Assembly: GCA_027491215.1 (NCBI GenBank)
Contig: JAIXWP010000135.1
Location: 24,698 to 88,697, forward strand
Source of the DNA: Flavobacteriales bacterium
Lineage (GTDB): Bacteria > Bacteroidota > Bacteroidia > Flavobacteriales_D > Sanyastnellaceae
DNA length: 64,000 nucleotides
Direction: 5' to 3'
A program made the translations under genes and the position numbers. A model generated the notes under the pieces. It had not been told where the DNA came from, made no database searches, and worked only from the letters and a program-made list of their open reading frames with translations. Positions 63,935-64,000 of this stretch are shown here, piece after piece; position 1 is the stretch's first letter, and every line of letters starts with the position of its first letter.

Positions 63935-64000
63935 TTAGTTACTAGTTACTAGATACTAGTGACTAGTCAAAACTACCACTTACTAGTCACCAGTCGCTAG
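63935..64000. repeat. CTAGTNA heptad-periodic repeat at window edge
   Basis: TTAGTTA CTAGTTA CTAGATA CTAGTGA CTAGTCA (63935-63969), then further CTAGTCA CCAGTCG CTAG shifted by one base. Confidence 0.75.

Noticed and set aside
63774-64000. Integrative element attachment site at tRNA-Ser
   Set aside because: The repeated tRNA segment is the 5' end rather than the usual 3' end, the copies are only 69 nt apart, and no integrase is visible.

Overview
The window looks like chromosomal DNA from a Bacteroidota (probably flavobacteria-like) bacterium. Supporting signs are T9SS C-terminal sorting domains, TAnnTTTG -7 promoter boxes, a fused ccoNO, and DUF2911/YARHG/PIG-L proteins. It is mostly core and housekeeping genes: kdtA, an rprXY-like two-component system, fabD, a complete cbb3 oxidase assembly/structural cluster (uspA-hyp-ccoI / ccoS-NO-Q-P-G-H-UreH-like) with a PAS histidine kinase and a REC-CRP/FNR fusion regulator, feoAB plus a small Cys-rich partner, a large secreted vanadium-haloperoxidase-like protein, T9SS adhesin, SSS symporter, PIG-L deacetylase, ferredoxin/FNR/NifU/Mrp, trmB, tadA, mgtE, hemJ, heptosyltransferase, tatD, ansA, a TPR hybrid kinase, a HtrA-like multidomain protease operon, an unusual YidD operon and three tRNAs. 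No phage, transposase, integrase or CRISPR array was recognised. The most interesting signals are non-coding. (1) Three promoters carry a TGA-N6-TCA CRP/FNR-type palindrome centred exactly 58.5 nt upstream of the end of a -7 box (upstream of uspA, ccoS/NO, and the PAS-kinase/REC-CRP regulator itself). (2) The third of these promoters precedes a ~190-nt intergenic segment with three nested or serial stem-loops, a candidate structured leader or sRNA. (3) Several families of strictly 7-nt-periodic repeats fill convergent intergenic regions. (4) A ~300-bp composite imperfect inverted repeat has a perfect 27-bp core hairpin. (5) Symmetric divergent promoters have -7 boxes 4-5 nt from the start codons, predicting leaderless mRNAs. 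(6) A tRNA-Ser 5' fragment is duplicated next to a REP-like sequence. All positions were read by eye; no database or folding computation was run.
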